From UBA2357 sp002344625 (GTDB taxonomy: Bacteria; Pseudomonadota; Gammaproteobacteria; Burkholderiales; Rhodocyclaceae), in the NCBI GenBank assembly GCA_937995335.1, contig CALKIH010000029.1, positions 43,009 to 107,008 of the forward strand: a stretch of DNA of 64,000 nt, in the 5' to 3' direction. Positions 26,441-35,139 of this stretch are shown piece after piece (position 1 is the first letter of the stretch; every line of letters starts with the position of its first letter). The position numbers were made by a program, and so were the translations under genes. Under the pieces are notes generated by a model. The model was not told the origin of the DNA and did not search any database. It worked only from the letters and a program-made list of their open reading frames with translations.

Positions 26441-27654
26441 GCGGCAGTTCGTCGAACCGCCGCTACGACGTCGTCGTGATCGGCGCCGGCGCGGCCGGCA
26501 TGATGTGCGCAGCGCAGGCCGGCCAGCGCGGCCGTTCGGTGCTGCTCATCGATCATGCCGAGAAACTCGCCGAGAAGATCCGGATCTCGGGAGGCGGCCG
26601 CTGCAATTTCACTAACCGCCGGGTGGCCGCGCACAACTTCCTGTGCGGCAATCCCCACTTCGTGCGTTCGGCCCTCGCCCGCTATACGGCCCAGGATTTC
26701 ATCGCGCTGGTCGAGCGCTACCGGATCGCGTATCACGAGCGCGCGCACGGGCAACTCTTCTGCGACGAATCGGCCGCCGACATCATCGCGATGCTGCGCG
26801 CCGAGTGCGAAGCGGGCGGCGTGCATTGGGCGATGCCGGCCACGGTGGCACGCATTTCGGCATCGGCGGCGCCAGCCGCGCGCCATACCCTCGATACCAG
26901 CGCCGGGCGCATCGACTGCGAGAGCCTGGTGATCGCCACCGGCGGCCTCTCGATCCCGAAGATCGGCGCGACCCCGTTCGGATACCGGGTAGCCGAGCAG
27001 TTCGGGCTCGAGGTGGTGCCGCCGCGCGCCGCGCTGGTGCCCCTGACCCTGCCACCGGAAACCCTGGCATTGTTCGAACCCCTCGCGGGCGCATCGCTCG
27101 AGGTCGAGGCCTATTGCGGCGGCGGGCGTTTTCGCGAAGCCATGCTGATCACCCACCGCGGCCTTTCGGGCCCGGCGATCCTGCAGGTATCGAGCTACTG
27201 GCAGGCTCAGGCCCATGACGCCGAGCGGGAGCCGGTTTCGATCAATCTGCTGCCGGATCTCGACGCGGCGCAATGGCTGGCCGGGCATGCGGCCGGCCGC
27301 GGCCTGCTCGCCAACCTGCTGGCCGAGCATCTGCCTCGCCGCTTCAGCCAGGCCTGGTGCGCCCTGCACGGGTGGGAGCGCCCGCTCAACCAGTTCAGGC
27401 CGGCGGAACTCGCACGCATCGCGACGGCCCTGAGCGACTGGCGGATCATCCCGTCGGGCACCCAGGGCTACGCCAAGGCCGAAGTCACGCTGGGCGGGGT
27501 CGACACGCGCGAGCTGTCATCGAAAACCATGGAGGCCGCGAAAGTGCCCGGCCTGTTTTTCGTCGGCGAGGTCATGGACGTCACCGGCCATCTCGGCGGT
27601 TTCAACTTCCAGTGGGCCTGGTCATCGGGGCATGCGGCGGGGCAGTTCGCCTGA
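26437..27654 (+). CDS. BaiN/HI0933-family FAD-binding oxidoreductase
   Basis: A 405 aa flavoprotein of the HI0933/BaiN family (NAD(P)/FAD-dependent oxidoreductase). The N-terminal FAD motif is VVVIGAGAAGMMCAAQAG (about 11-28), followed by KIRISGGGRCNFTN, which is diagnostic of the family. C-terminal motifs are QGYAKAEVTLGGVDT and GEVMDVTGHLGGFNFQWAW. The reaction is unknown. The likely start is a TTG overlapping the metY TGA (TTGA), giving translational coupling; no ATG occurs before the FAD motif. Confidence 0.88.
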   Translation: MSGSSSNRRYDVVVIGAGAAGMMCAAQAGQRGRSVLLIDHAEKLAEKIRISGGGRCNFTNRRVAAHNFLCGNPHFVRSALARYTAQDFIALVERYRIAYHERAHGQLFCDESAADIIAMLRAECEAGGVHWAMPATVARISASAAPAARHTLDTSAGRIDCESLVIATGGLSIPKIGATPFGYRVAEQFGLEVVPPRAALVPLTLPPETLALFEPLAGASLEVEAYCGGGRFREAMLITHRGLSGPAILQVSSYWQAQAHDAEREPVSINLLPDLDAAQWLAGHAAGRGLLANLLAEHLPRRFSQAWCALHGWERPLNQFRPAELARIATALSDWRIIPSGTQGYAKAEVTLGGVDTRELSSKTMEAAKVPGLFFVGEVMDVTGHLGGFNFQWAWSSGHAAGQFA

Positions 27655-27729
27655 GGCGAACGGCGCTCGGGCGCGGCTCCGGTCGTGCGCATGCCGCGCT
27701 GACCGCAGAGGGCGCACGCCCTCCCCCGT

Positions 27730-28959
27730 TCAGCGCGTCGTCGTTTGCGCGCGCCGGCCGCCAAACAGGATCGGCAGCAGACTCGCAGCTTGCACGACCA
27801 GCAGGCCGGCGAAGGTGATCCGCAGCGCCGCGCTCATGTCCCGGCCCCCGTCAAGCAACAGGTCGACGATGCCGCCCAGGCCCCACTGCATCGCAAAGGC
27901 GCCGGCGAACACCATCAGGTTGACCGCCGTGCTCACGCGCCCGAAAGCAGACTGGGGAAAGTAGGCCGAAGCGGCGAGATAGGCCTGGGCATTCACCGAC
28001 ACCAGCAGGCCGAACGCAAACCAGACCGGCGCGATCGGCCCCCAGTCCATCAGAATCATCAACTCGGCCAGCAGCATCGCCGAAAACCCTGCCTGCAGCA
28101 GATGCACCGGCCTGACGCCGCGCCGGGCCAAGCGGGTGCCGAGAAAACCGATCGCGAGTTGGCCGGCCAGCATGCCGAGGTTCAGCACCATGAGCTGGTT
28201 CGCGGCCGCGGCGCGTGACAGGCCATTCACGTTCATCAACCATGGCATCGCCCATAAGCCCTGAAAGGCCATGAAACCCCCGGTAATGAACAGGGCCGAG
28301 GCGGCGAAGCGCCAGAAGCCGGCCGATCCGAATATGCCGCCGATCGAGCGCAATGTGGCAGCGAGCGATTCGTTCGACCCATGCGGCGCATCCGGCGGAA
28401 GCGACATGAACAGGAATACCGCGATCGCGACCGCGAGCACGGCGATGACCCAGAAGATGCCCCGCCAACCGAGCAAGGGCAGCGCAGCTTCGACCGGCGC
28501 GCTCGCGGTCAGTGCGCCGAGCGCGCCGGCCGCCATCAGAAAGCCCGTCATCGAACTGTGCCGCTCGGGCGGATACCACATCGCGAACCCCTTCAAGCCC
28601 GCCATCAGGCATGCCGATACGCCCAGGCCGATCAGGCCACGCGCCAGACCGAGCTGCCCCAGCGAATCGCCGAGCGCAAACGCCGCCGCGCCCGCCGCGG
28701 CCAGCAACAGCAGCACGCACTCGACCATGCGCGGACCGTAACGGTCGAGCGCGATCCCGAGCGGAATCTGGGCGACGCCGAAGGTCAGAAAATAGGCACT
28801 GGTGAGCAGGCCGAGGTCGGCCGCCGAGAGCGACAACTCGCGGGTGAGATCCGGCGAGATCACGGCGTTCACCGTGCGCAGCAGGTACGACAGGTAATAG
28901 CCGAGCGCGAATGGCAAGAACAGGCTGACCCACGGGTTGGGGCGGATTCTACTGGTCAT
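27730..28959 (-). CDS. MFS transporter
   Basis: A major facilitator superfamily carrier of about 409 aa with 12 predicted membrane segments. The MFS A-motif-like loop ALDRYGPRMVE lies between helices 2 and 3 (about 71-81). The N-terminus LPFALGYYLSYLLRTVNAVISPDL suggests the ACS or nitrate/nitrite-like branch (seen in pieces). No ribosome-binding site is obvious for ATG 28959. The substrate is unknown. Divergent from the periplasmic binding protein gene downstream. Confidence 0.9.
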   Translation of the reverse strand: MTSRIRPNPWVSLFLPFALGYYLSYLLRTVNAVISPDLTRELSLSAADLGLLTSAYFLTFGVAQIPLGIALDRYGPRMVECVLLLLAAAGAAAFALGDSLGQLGLARGLIGLGVSACLMAGLKGFAMWYPPERHSSMTGFLMAAGALGALTASAPVEAALPLLGWRGIFWVIAVLAVAIAVFLFMSLPPDAPHGSNESLAATLRSIGGIFGSAGFWRFAASALFITGGFMAFQGLWAMPWLMNVNGLSRAAAANQLMVLNLGMLAGQLAIGFLGTRLARRGVRPVHLLQAGFSAMLLAELMILMDWGPIAPVWFAFGLLVSVNAQAYLAASAYFPQSAFGRVSTAVNLMVFAGAFAMQWGLGGIVDLLLDGGRDMSAALRITFAGLLVVQAASLLPILFGGRRAQTTTR

Positions 28960-29124
28960 GGGAAGGGGCGATTCGATGAGGTTGAACAACTCGCAGCCTG
29001 GCCGCGCAGCGGTGCATTGTCACCCAAGACGGCGCCGTACGGCGACCGGTTTTCTCAAACCGGCCGCAGCATGAGAAGATTCGCTGGCCCGGCGCTCACG
29101 CCCTTACCCTCTGGAGACCCAAAC

Positions 29125-30294
29125 GTGTTCAACATGAAGACCGTCGCACTCGCCACCAGCCTGATCTGCGCCAGCGGCGCATGCGTCGCCGCGGATTCGA
29201 TCAAGGTGGGCATAATCACGACCCTGTCGGGCCCCGGCGCGGGGCTGGGCGTCGACATTCGCGACGGCTTCAACATCGCGCTCAAGCAGCTGGGCGGCAC
29301 GCTGGGTGGGCTCGCGACCGAAGTGGTCACCGCCGACGATGCGCAGAACCCCGAGACCGCCAAGCAGATCGCCGAGCGCATGGTCCAGCGCGACAAGGTG
29401 GACATCGCGACCGGCGTGGTTTTTTCCAACATCATGCTCGCGGTCGGTCCGACCTTCTTCTCGTCCGAGACCTTTTACGTCAGCGCCAATGCCGGCCCCA
29501 GCCAGTACGCGGGTGCGGATTGCAATCCGTTCTTCTTCAACGTCGCGTGGCAGAACGACAACCTGCACGAGGCCATGGGCAAGCACATGCAGGACAACGG
29601 AATCAAGCGCGCGGTGCTGCTCGCGCCCAACTACCCGGCCGGCAAGGACGCGCTCACCGGCGTGAAGCGATTCTTCAAGGGCGAGGTCGCCGACGAGATC
29701 TATTCCAAGCTCGGCCAGCTCGACTACTCCGCCGAGATCGCCCAGATCCGCGCCGCACGCGCCGAGGCCTTGTACATCTTCCTGCCCGGCGGCATGGGCA
29801 TCAACTTCATCAAGCAATATGCGTCGTCCGGCATGATGAAGCGCACGCCGCTGTACGCGCCCGGATTCTCTGCCGATGAAGACGTGGTCAAGGCGGTCGG
29901 TGCGGCCATGGAAGGCGTCTACAACACCAGCCACTGGTATCGCGAGGCCGACAACGCGGTGAACAAGCGCTTCGTCGCCGACTTTCAGCAGGCATTCGGC
30001 CGCCTGCCAACCCTCTACGCATCGCAAGGCTTCGACGCCGCCATGCTGATCGATGCCGCAGTCAGACAGGTGGGCGGCGCGATCGAGGACAAGAATGCCC
30101 TGCGCCAGGCACTGCGGACGGTGACGGCGCCCACGACGCGCGGCGCGTATCGGTTCGGCAACAATCACTACCCGATCCAGAACTACTACCTGCGCGAAGT
30201 CGCAAAACAGGCCGACGGCAGCATCAGCAACCGCTTCGTGTCACAGGTCATGGAAGGCCACCAGGACGCTTATGCGCAAGACTGCAAGATGTAA
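29125..30294 (+). CDS. Branched-chain amino acid-type ABC substrate-binding protein
   Basis: A LivJ-type periplasmic binding protein, 389 aa from GTG 29125, which is 9 nt after GGAG; ATG 29134 is the alternative. The N-terminal signal peptide MKTVALATSLICASGACVAA is cleaved before DSIKVGIITT. LSGPGAGLGVDIRDGFNIAL and DDAQNPETAKQIAERM are typical of the family. The C-terminal lobe includes YASQGFDAAMLIDAAV. No LivHMGF permease or ATPase genes follow, so it is an orphan that must use a transporter encoded elsewhere, or act as a sensor. The ligand is unknown; the family also includes aromatic-acid and amide binders. Confidence 0.88.
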   Translation: MFNMKTVALATSLICASGACVAADSIKVGIITTLSGPGAGLGVDIRDGFNIALKQLGGTLGGLATEVVTADDAQNPETAKQIAERMVQRDKVDIATGVVFSNIMLAVGPTFFSSETFYVSANAGPSQYAGADCNPFFFNVAWQNDNLHEAMGKHMQDNGIKRAVLLAPNYPAGKDALTGVKRFFKGEVADEIYSKLGQLDYSAEIAQIRAARAEALYIFLPGGMGINFIKQYASSGMMKRTPLYAPGFSADEDVVKAVGAAMEGVYNTSHWYREADNAVNKRFVADFQQAFGRLPTLYASQGFDAAMLIDAAVRQVGGAIEDKNALRQALRTVTAPTTRGAYRFGNNHYPIQNYYLREVAKQADGSISNRFVSQVMEGHQDAYAQDCKM

Positions 30295-30368
30295 GCGCTG
30301 ACCCACGTGGCGCAGTGCCCGCACCGCGCCACCGCCTCGCCGTCCCGCGGCAAGGCCGATCAGGATCG

Positions 30369-31931
30369 TCACGCCCCGGTGCCGGTCTCACCGGGCCAGT
30401 AGTGGCTGTCTGGCAAAGGACGAGCGCCGAAGATCGCCTGGCCGACGCGCACCACCGTGGCGCCCTCTTCGATGGCGATCTCGAAGTCTCCGGACATGCC
30501 CATCGACAATTCATCCAGCCCGATAGCGGCGGGCGCGTTCTGGCGCAGTCGGTCGCGCAGCGTGCGCAGTAATCCGAAGCACTGTCGCACCCGTTCGGCC
30601 TCGCTGGAAAACAGCGCCAGCGTCATCAGCCCGCGCACGCGCAGCGCCGAGAACGCCGGCAGCGCCTGGATGAAAGCCGGCACGTCTTCCGGGTTCAAGC
30701 CGTACTTGCTGGCCTCGCCGGAGGTGTTGACCTGCACGAACACGTCCAGCGAGCGCCCTTCGACCTGCAGGCGGCGATCCAGGGCCTCGGCCACGCGCAG
30801 GCTGTCCAGGGCCTGGAACTCGGCGGCGAAGCGCGCCACCAGCTTGGCCTTGTTGGTTTGCAGATGGCCGATCACCGACCATTGCAGGTCGGTCAAGTCT
30901 TGCAGGGCCCCCCACTTGTGGTGAGCCTCCTGGACCTTGTTCTCGCCGAACATCCGGCAGCCCGCCGCATGGGCCATGCGCAGGCTGGCCTCCGGCTTGG
31001 TTTTGCTGACGGGCAGCAGGCGCACCTCCGCCGGGTCACGGCCGGCGCGAAGGCAGGCGGCGTCGATGCGCGCCCGCACCGCAGCCAGATTGCACCGGAA
31101 GTCCTCGACCGTGGCGGTTTCAAGATACTGGCCGTGCCGGTCATGACGCGTCAAGGTGCCGGAAGGTGCGGGCGTCGGTTCGTCCCCTTGATCGGGCACG
31201 CGCGCTGCGAGTCCGGCGTGGTGGTCTTGTCCATCCGGCTCGACCGCGTCGAGCCAGCGGGCGAAGACGGCGCGGGCGGCCACCGGCAACCGCGCCTGCA
31301 ATGCGTGGGCCTGAGTGCGGAGTTCGCGCGGGTCGAGGCCCGCTTGCGCCAGCTCGCAGGCATGGCCGACCAGCCAGCGCTCGATCCGGTGCGCATCGGC
31401 TTCCAGGTGACATTGCAGCGCCAGCACGTGACGGCCGAGCGCGAATGCCTGGTTGGGGCACACCTCGGTTCCCGCCAGCCGCACCGCAGCGGCCGGGATG
31501 TCGAACTGGTCACCATGCCAGTGGAGCACCGGCACACCGTCCAGCGCGGCCAACGGTGAGGCCTCGCCGTCGGCCGTCAGCGTCAATGGCGCGTAGCCGA
31601 TTTCCTTGACGCCCATGCTGCCGACCTGCGCCCCGAGCGCGCGTGCGATCAGTTGCGCCCCCAGGCAGATGCCCAGCAGCGCGCCCCGGCTTTCCAGCCG
31701 CCTGCGCACCAGCGCCAGTTCATCGGCGATGAACGGGTATAGCGCATCATCGAAAGCGCCGATGGGACCGCCCAACACCACCACCAGGTCCGCAGACACG
31801 ACGTCGAGCGCGCGCAGATCATCGACCGCGGCATCCACATAGCGCACGACATAGCCGCGGGCGTCGAGCAAGGGTTCCAGCGTGCCCAGATCCTCGAAGC
31901 CGACGTGGCGGATGGCGATGGCTGTCTTCAT
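30369..31931 (-). CDS. Glutamine amidotransferase-YggS (PLP homeostasis) fusion protein
   Basis: A 520 aa two-domain protein. Residues 1-235 form a class I glutamine amidotransferase with nucleophile Cys in GICLGAQLIA (about 88-97) and His and Glu in LQCHLEAD (about 173-180). After a 35-residue linker (GQDHHAGLAARVPDQGDEPT), residues 275-510 are a complete YggS/PLPBP domain: PLP Lys in LLPVSKTKPEA, FGENKVQEAHHKW, WSVIGHLQTNKAK and LSMGMSGDFEIAIEEG. YggS is normally a separate gene of about 230 aa. The reading frame is open throughout and no ATG is available at the YggS boundary, though a TTG in the linker could restart translation. The joint function is unknown. Confidence 0.85.
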   Translation of the reverse strand: MKTAIAIRHVGFEDLGTLEPLLDARGYVVRYVDAAVDDLRALDVVSADLVVVLGGPIGAFDDALYPFIADELALVRRRLESRGALLGICLGAQLIARALGAQVGSMGVKEIGYAPLTLTADGEASPLAALDGVPVLHWHGDQFDIPAAAVRLAGTEVCPNQAFALGRHVLALQCHLEADAHRIERWLVGHACELAQAGLDPRELRTQAHALQARLPVAARAVFARWLDAVEPDGQDHHAGLAARVPDQGDEPTPAPSGTLTRHDRHGQYLETATVEDFRCNLAAVRARIDAACLRAGRDPAEVRLLPVSKTKPEASLRMAHAAGCRMFGENKVQEAHHKWGALQDLTDLQWSVIGHLQTNKAKLVARFAAEFQALDSLRVAEALDRRLQVEGRSLDVFVQVNTSGEASKYGLNPEDVPAFIQALPAFSALRVRGLMTLALFSSEAERVRQCFGLLRTLRDRLRQNAPAAIGLDELSMGMSGDFEIAIEEGATVVRVGQAIFGARPLPDSHYWPGETGTGA

Positions 31932-32319
31932 GGCGGTGACTCCCCGGTCGCTGGTTCGTTCGGTCAGTAGTGTTATCAGGCAAGGTGCGTGTGCCCGATA
32001 GAAACATCATCTCACGGGAACCTGTCGATCGTCTTTTGCCGGCACTGACGGAGGGAAAGCCTCATGAGCACGATCGCGCGCCGGTCGGAGGTGCGAATTC
32101 GGCGTGCGGGCTCCCTCAAGCACCGGGCGCCCGGCGGCAAGCCGCGGATGGGTAGCCAGGGGACGGGTGACACGGTATCGTGGCCGACGGCGCTCTGCTC
32201 CGGCGATCGACCGGCATCGCCGGTTCATCCCATTCGTTTGACGGCGGGCAATATCGATGCAACCAGGCCGAGGCGGCCGGCAACGGCTTGGCGGTCCCAT
32301 TGAATAGGCACCGGCGGTG
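31932..32319. other. Intergenic region without recognised gene
   Basis: A 388-bp gap between the amidotransferase-YggS gene (leaving leftward) and the DUF1345 gene (leaving rightward). It must hold both promoters. Short open frames occur on both strands, including one of 79 codons at 32064-32303, but none resembles a known protein. I see no terminator or repeat. Confidence 0.5.
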
Positions 32320-32988
32320 ATGGCACACAAGGTGAATGCGCGGCGTGGTCTCGGATCGATCATCGGTGGCCTGCCGCATGTCCGGTTCGTTCTGTTCCTG
32401 ACCGTGTTCGTGCTCGGAACCGGCCTTGCATCGCGTTTTCTCTCGTTCCGCGAGGCGTTGATCCTTGGCTTCGATTTGGCCGCGCTGTCCTTCCTGCTCG
32501 CAGCTATCGGACTCTGGAGCGAGGATGCGCCCGCGGCGGCACGTGCGCGCGCCGCGCGCGACGATGGTGGCCGGATCGTGCTGATGCTGGTAACAGGGCT
32601 CGTCATCATGACGATCCTGATCACGCTCGGCCTGATGATCGGCGGGCGACAGTCGCTCACATCGTGGGATCTCGCGATCGTCTTGAGTACACTCGTCCTC
32701 GCCTGGCTTTTCGCCAATCTGGTGTATGCCTTCCATTACGCGCATCTCTACTATGATCGAGGTACGGCAGGCGATGCAGGCGGCATCGTGTTCCCCGAAG
32801 GTGGCGAGCCCGTGTTTGCCGATTTCGTGTACTTCGCTTTCGTGCTCGGCATGACCTGTCAGACCGCCGATGTTGCTGTTGCGTCGCACCGCATCCGGCG
32901 GGTCATGACACTGCATGGGCTTTTCGCCTTCTTCTTCAACCTTGGCGTGCTGGCGATGACCATCAATGTGCTCGCGGGCGTGCTCTGA
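32320..32988 (+). CDS. DUF1345 integral membrane protein
   Basis: A 222 aa membrane protein with about five hydrophobic segments (about 24-41, 50-66, 88-110, 120-140 and 195-218). The conserved C-terminal block FADFVYFAFVLGMTCQTADVAV (seen in part) and HGLFAFFFNLGVLA are diagnostic of DUF1345. Function unknown. ATG 32320 overlaps a GTG at 32317 in the same frame. No operon partner. Confidence 0.82.
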   Translation: MAHKVNARRGLGSIIGGLPHVRFVLFLTVFVLGTGLASRFLSFREALILGFDLAALSFLLAAIGLWSEDAPAAARARAARDDGGRIVLMLVTGLVIMTILITLGLMIGGRQSLTSWDLAIVLSTLVLAWLFANLVYAFHYAHLYYDRGTAGDAGGIVFPEGGEPVFADFVYFAFVLGMTCQTADVAVASHRIRRVMTLHGLFAFFFNLGVLAMTINVLAGVL

Positions 32989-33170
32989 CAGCCACGCTGG
33001 CTCGCGATCCGAAGACTGCGAGCCCGCCGCGACTCGAAAGCGCGCTCGTCCATGGCGGCCTGATCGTGGCGCTCGTTGCAGGATTTCGCCACCTTGCCTA
33101 ACATTCCAGCGGGTCCGTCGCAGCAGGCTGCGTCGGTCGGGTAAATTCTCAGAGCATTTGGGTGGCGCGC

Positions 33171-33440
33171 ATGGATAGTGACCTCGATTCGATGTCTAGA
33201 ACGCAATTGCTTGCCGAAATCACGAAACTCCGCGCCGGAATCCGCGCGCACAGGGATAGCTCGGGGCACGACCTGTGCTGGTATCACCCCGCGCTGTGGT
33301 CATTGCTGCCCGAAAAAACGGAGCATGTCTTGGTCGTGCCGGAATGGCCGCAGTTCATGCAGGGGTGTGTCCACTACCGCAAGTCGCTGGACCAGCAATG
33401 CCCGCATGCGCCGCGTACGGCCCAGGAATTCCGCGAATGA
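33171..33440 (+). CDS. Small conserved hypothetical protein
   Basis: An 89 aa soluble protein from ATG 33171. The N-terminal SRTQLLAEITKLRAGIRAHRD is helical, and CWYHPALWSLLP, VVPEWPQFMQGCVHYRKSLD is the distinctive core (two stretches). It looks like a family I have seen as an uncharacterised protein in betaproteobacteria, but I cannot name it. Composition is gene-like, with Trp, Cys and His unlike a GC-shadow frame. Transcribed towards the two cytochrome genes. Confidence 0.6.
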   Translation: MDSDLDSMSRTQLLAEITKLRAGIRAHRDSSGHDLCWYHPALWSLLPEKTEHVLVVPEWPQFMQGCVHYRKSLDQQCPHAPRTAQEFRE

Positions 33441-33476
33441 AGTCGTGACCGGCCGCGCGGGCGAGCCCCGCGAGGG

Positions 33477-33794
33477 TCAGCGTTTGAGATAGAGGCCTTT
33501 CTGGCTCGCGTAATAAGCGGCCAAGTCGCGCAGGTCGGCACGTTCGAGCGCCTCGACCTGGGCAGCCATAATCGGATCCTTGCGGTTTCCGCGTTTGTAG
33601 TCGAGCAAGGCCTGGTACAGGTATTGCTCGTACTGCCCGCCGATGTTGGGGAACATGGGCGCGATGCTCTTGCCGTCTTCGCCATGGCATGCCGCACAGA
33701 CGGCGGACAATTCCTTGCCCCGCACCGGGTCGCCCGCATGGCCGAGTGGCGCGAGCGCGAGCGCGATACCGAAAGCGATCCAGTTTTTCATCAT
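33477..33794 (-). CDS. Monohaem cytochrome c, class I
   Basis: A 105 aa periplasmic c-type cytochrome. Signal peptide MMKNWIAFGIALALAPLGHA, then haem site CAACH (about 33-37) and axial Met in MFPNIGGQ or IMAAQ. YYASQKGLY closes the domain. It belongs to the c4/c553-type small cytochromes. Its start overlaps the stop of a second cytochrome gene by 4 bp, so the two are translationally coupled. Confidence 0.9.
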   Translation of the reverse strand: MMKNWIAFGIALALAPLGHAGDPVRGKELSAVCAACHGEDGKSIAPMFPNIGGQYEQYLYQALLDYKRGNRKDPIMAAQVEALERADLRDLAAYYASQKGLYLKR

Positions 33795-34114
33795 TCGACT
33801 CCCGCGCCGTAATACGCGGCCAGGTCGGCCATGTCCTGCTCGCTCAGACTCTCGGCGATGGCCCGCATGCTCGGATGGCTGCGATCGCCGCTCTGGTACG
33901 CCTTGAGCGCCTGCACGATGTAGTCGGGGTGTTGCCCGCCCAGCTTGGGAACGGGATAGACGTCGGGGAAGGCGGTCTTGTAGCCAGGAATCCCATGACA
34001 GCCGACGCACATCGACAGCTTGGATTCTGCCGCCTTGGCGTCGCCCTGCTGGGCGGTCGCACAGGTGGAGACTGCGGCAATGCACGCAGTCATGAGCAAG
34101 CGCCGTCCCTGCAT
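33791..34114 (-). CDS. Monohaem cytochrome c, class I
   Basis: A 107 aa periplasmic cytochrome c upstream of, and overlapping, its paralogue. Signal peptide MQGRRLLMTACIAAVSTCATAQ, haem motif CVGCH (about 36-40) and a likely axial Met in SMRAIAESL. LGGQHPDYIVQALKAYQSGD matches the sister protein's IGGQYEQYLYQALLDYKRGN, so they arose by duplication or are a split dihaem c4. Electron partner unknown. Confidence 0.9.
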   Translation of the reverse strand: MQGRRLLMTACIAAVSTCATAQQGDAKAAESKLSMCVGCHGIPGYKTAFPDVYPVPKLGGQHPDYIVQALKAYQSGDRSHPSMRAIAESLSEQDMADLAAYYGAGVE

Positions 34115-34282
34115 GGGGGTGTCTCCTCTATTGGGATAATAGTTGTTGCTTGAAACGACGAAAAAATTCTACGTCGCCTGCAAGGACGAATGCAAACTAT
34201 TCTTCGCAAGCCCGGCCGCGCCAACGGATCGATCGAGGCCGAAGTCTATAATCGCAGGTCGCCAACCCACGGATACCCAATC

Positions 34283-35125
34283 ATGCGATTCGAAGGCAGT
34301 CAGGACTACGTCGCCACACCCGATCTGATGCTGGCGGTCAATGCTTCGATCAGGCTGCAACGCCCCTTGCTGATCAAGGGCGAGCCCGGTACCGGCAAGA
34401 CGATGCTCGCCGAAGAGGTCGCGCGCGCACTCGGGCTGCCGTTGCGGCAGTGGCACATCAAGTCTACGACCAGGGCCCAGCAAGGCCTCTACGAGTACGA
34501 TGCGGTGTCCCGCCTGCGCGACTCGCAACTCGGCGACGACCGTGTCCGCGACATCTCGAACTACATCGTGAAGGGCGTGCTGTGGCAGGCATTCGAGTCC
34601 GAAGCGCCCAATGTGGTGCTGATCGACGAGATCGACAAGGCCGATATCGAGTTTCCCAACGACCTGCTGCGCGAACTGGACCGAATGGAGTTTCATGTCT
34701 ACGAAACGCGCGAAACCGTCGTCGCCCGGCAACGGCCGCTCGTGATCATCACCTCGAACAACGAGAAGGAGTTGCCGGATGCCTTCCTGCGCCGCTGCTT
34801 CTTCCACTACATCCGCTTTCCCGATCGCGACACGATGCAGCGCATCGTGGACGTGCATTTCCCGCGGATCAAGCCGGCACTGCTCGCGGAAGCCCTGGAG
34901 GTGTTCTTCGGTCTGCGCGAGGTGCCGGGCCTGAAGAAGAAACCGTCCACCTCGGAACTCATCGACTGGCTGAAACTGCTGGTCGCCGAGGACATCCCGC
35001 CCGAAGCGCTCAAGTCCGAGGATGCCAAGATCGTGGTGCCGCCTCTTGCCGGGGCGCTCCTCAAGAACGAGCAGGACCTGCATCTGTTCGAACGGCTGGT
35101 GTACATGGCGCGCCACAATCGCTGA
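34283..35125 (+). CDS. MoxR-type AAA+ ATPase
   Basis: A 280 aa AAA+ ATPase. Walker A GEPGTGKTMLAEE (about 34-46), Walker B VVLIDEIDKAD (about 105-115), sensor 1 VIITSNNEKELP and arginine finger region FLRRCFFHYIRFP. MoxR ATPases act as chaperones with VWA-domain partners to mature metal or enzyme complexes; the next gene, 14 bp downstream, encodes such a VWA protein. The start is ATG 34283. The target is not shown here; the preceding cytochrome genes are transcribed away. Confidence 0.92.
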   Translation: MRFEGSQDYVATPDLMLAVNASIRLQRPLLIKGEPGTGKTMLAEEVARALGLPLRQWHIKSTTRAQQGLYEYDAVSRLRDSQLGDDRVRDISNYIVKGVLWQAFESEAPNVVLIDEIDKADIEFPNDLLRELDRMEFHVYETRETVVARQRPLVIITSNNEKELPDAFLRRCFFHYIRFPDRDTMQRIVDVHFPRIKPALLAEALEVFFGLREVPGLKKKPSTSELIDWLKLLVAEDIPPEALKSEDAKIVVPPLAGALLKNEQDLHLFERLVYMARHNR

Positions 35126-35139
35126 CGGGGCCGGCTGCG

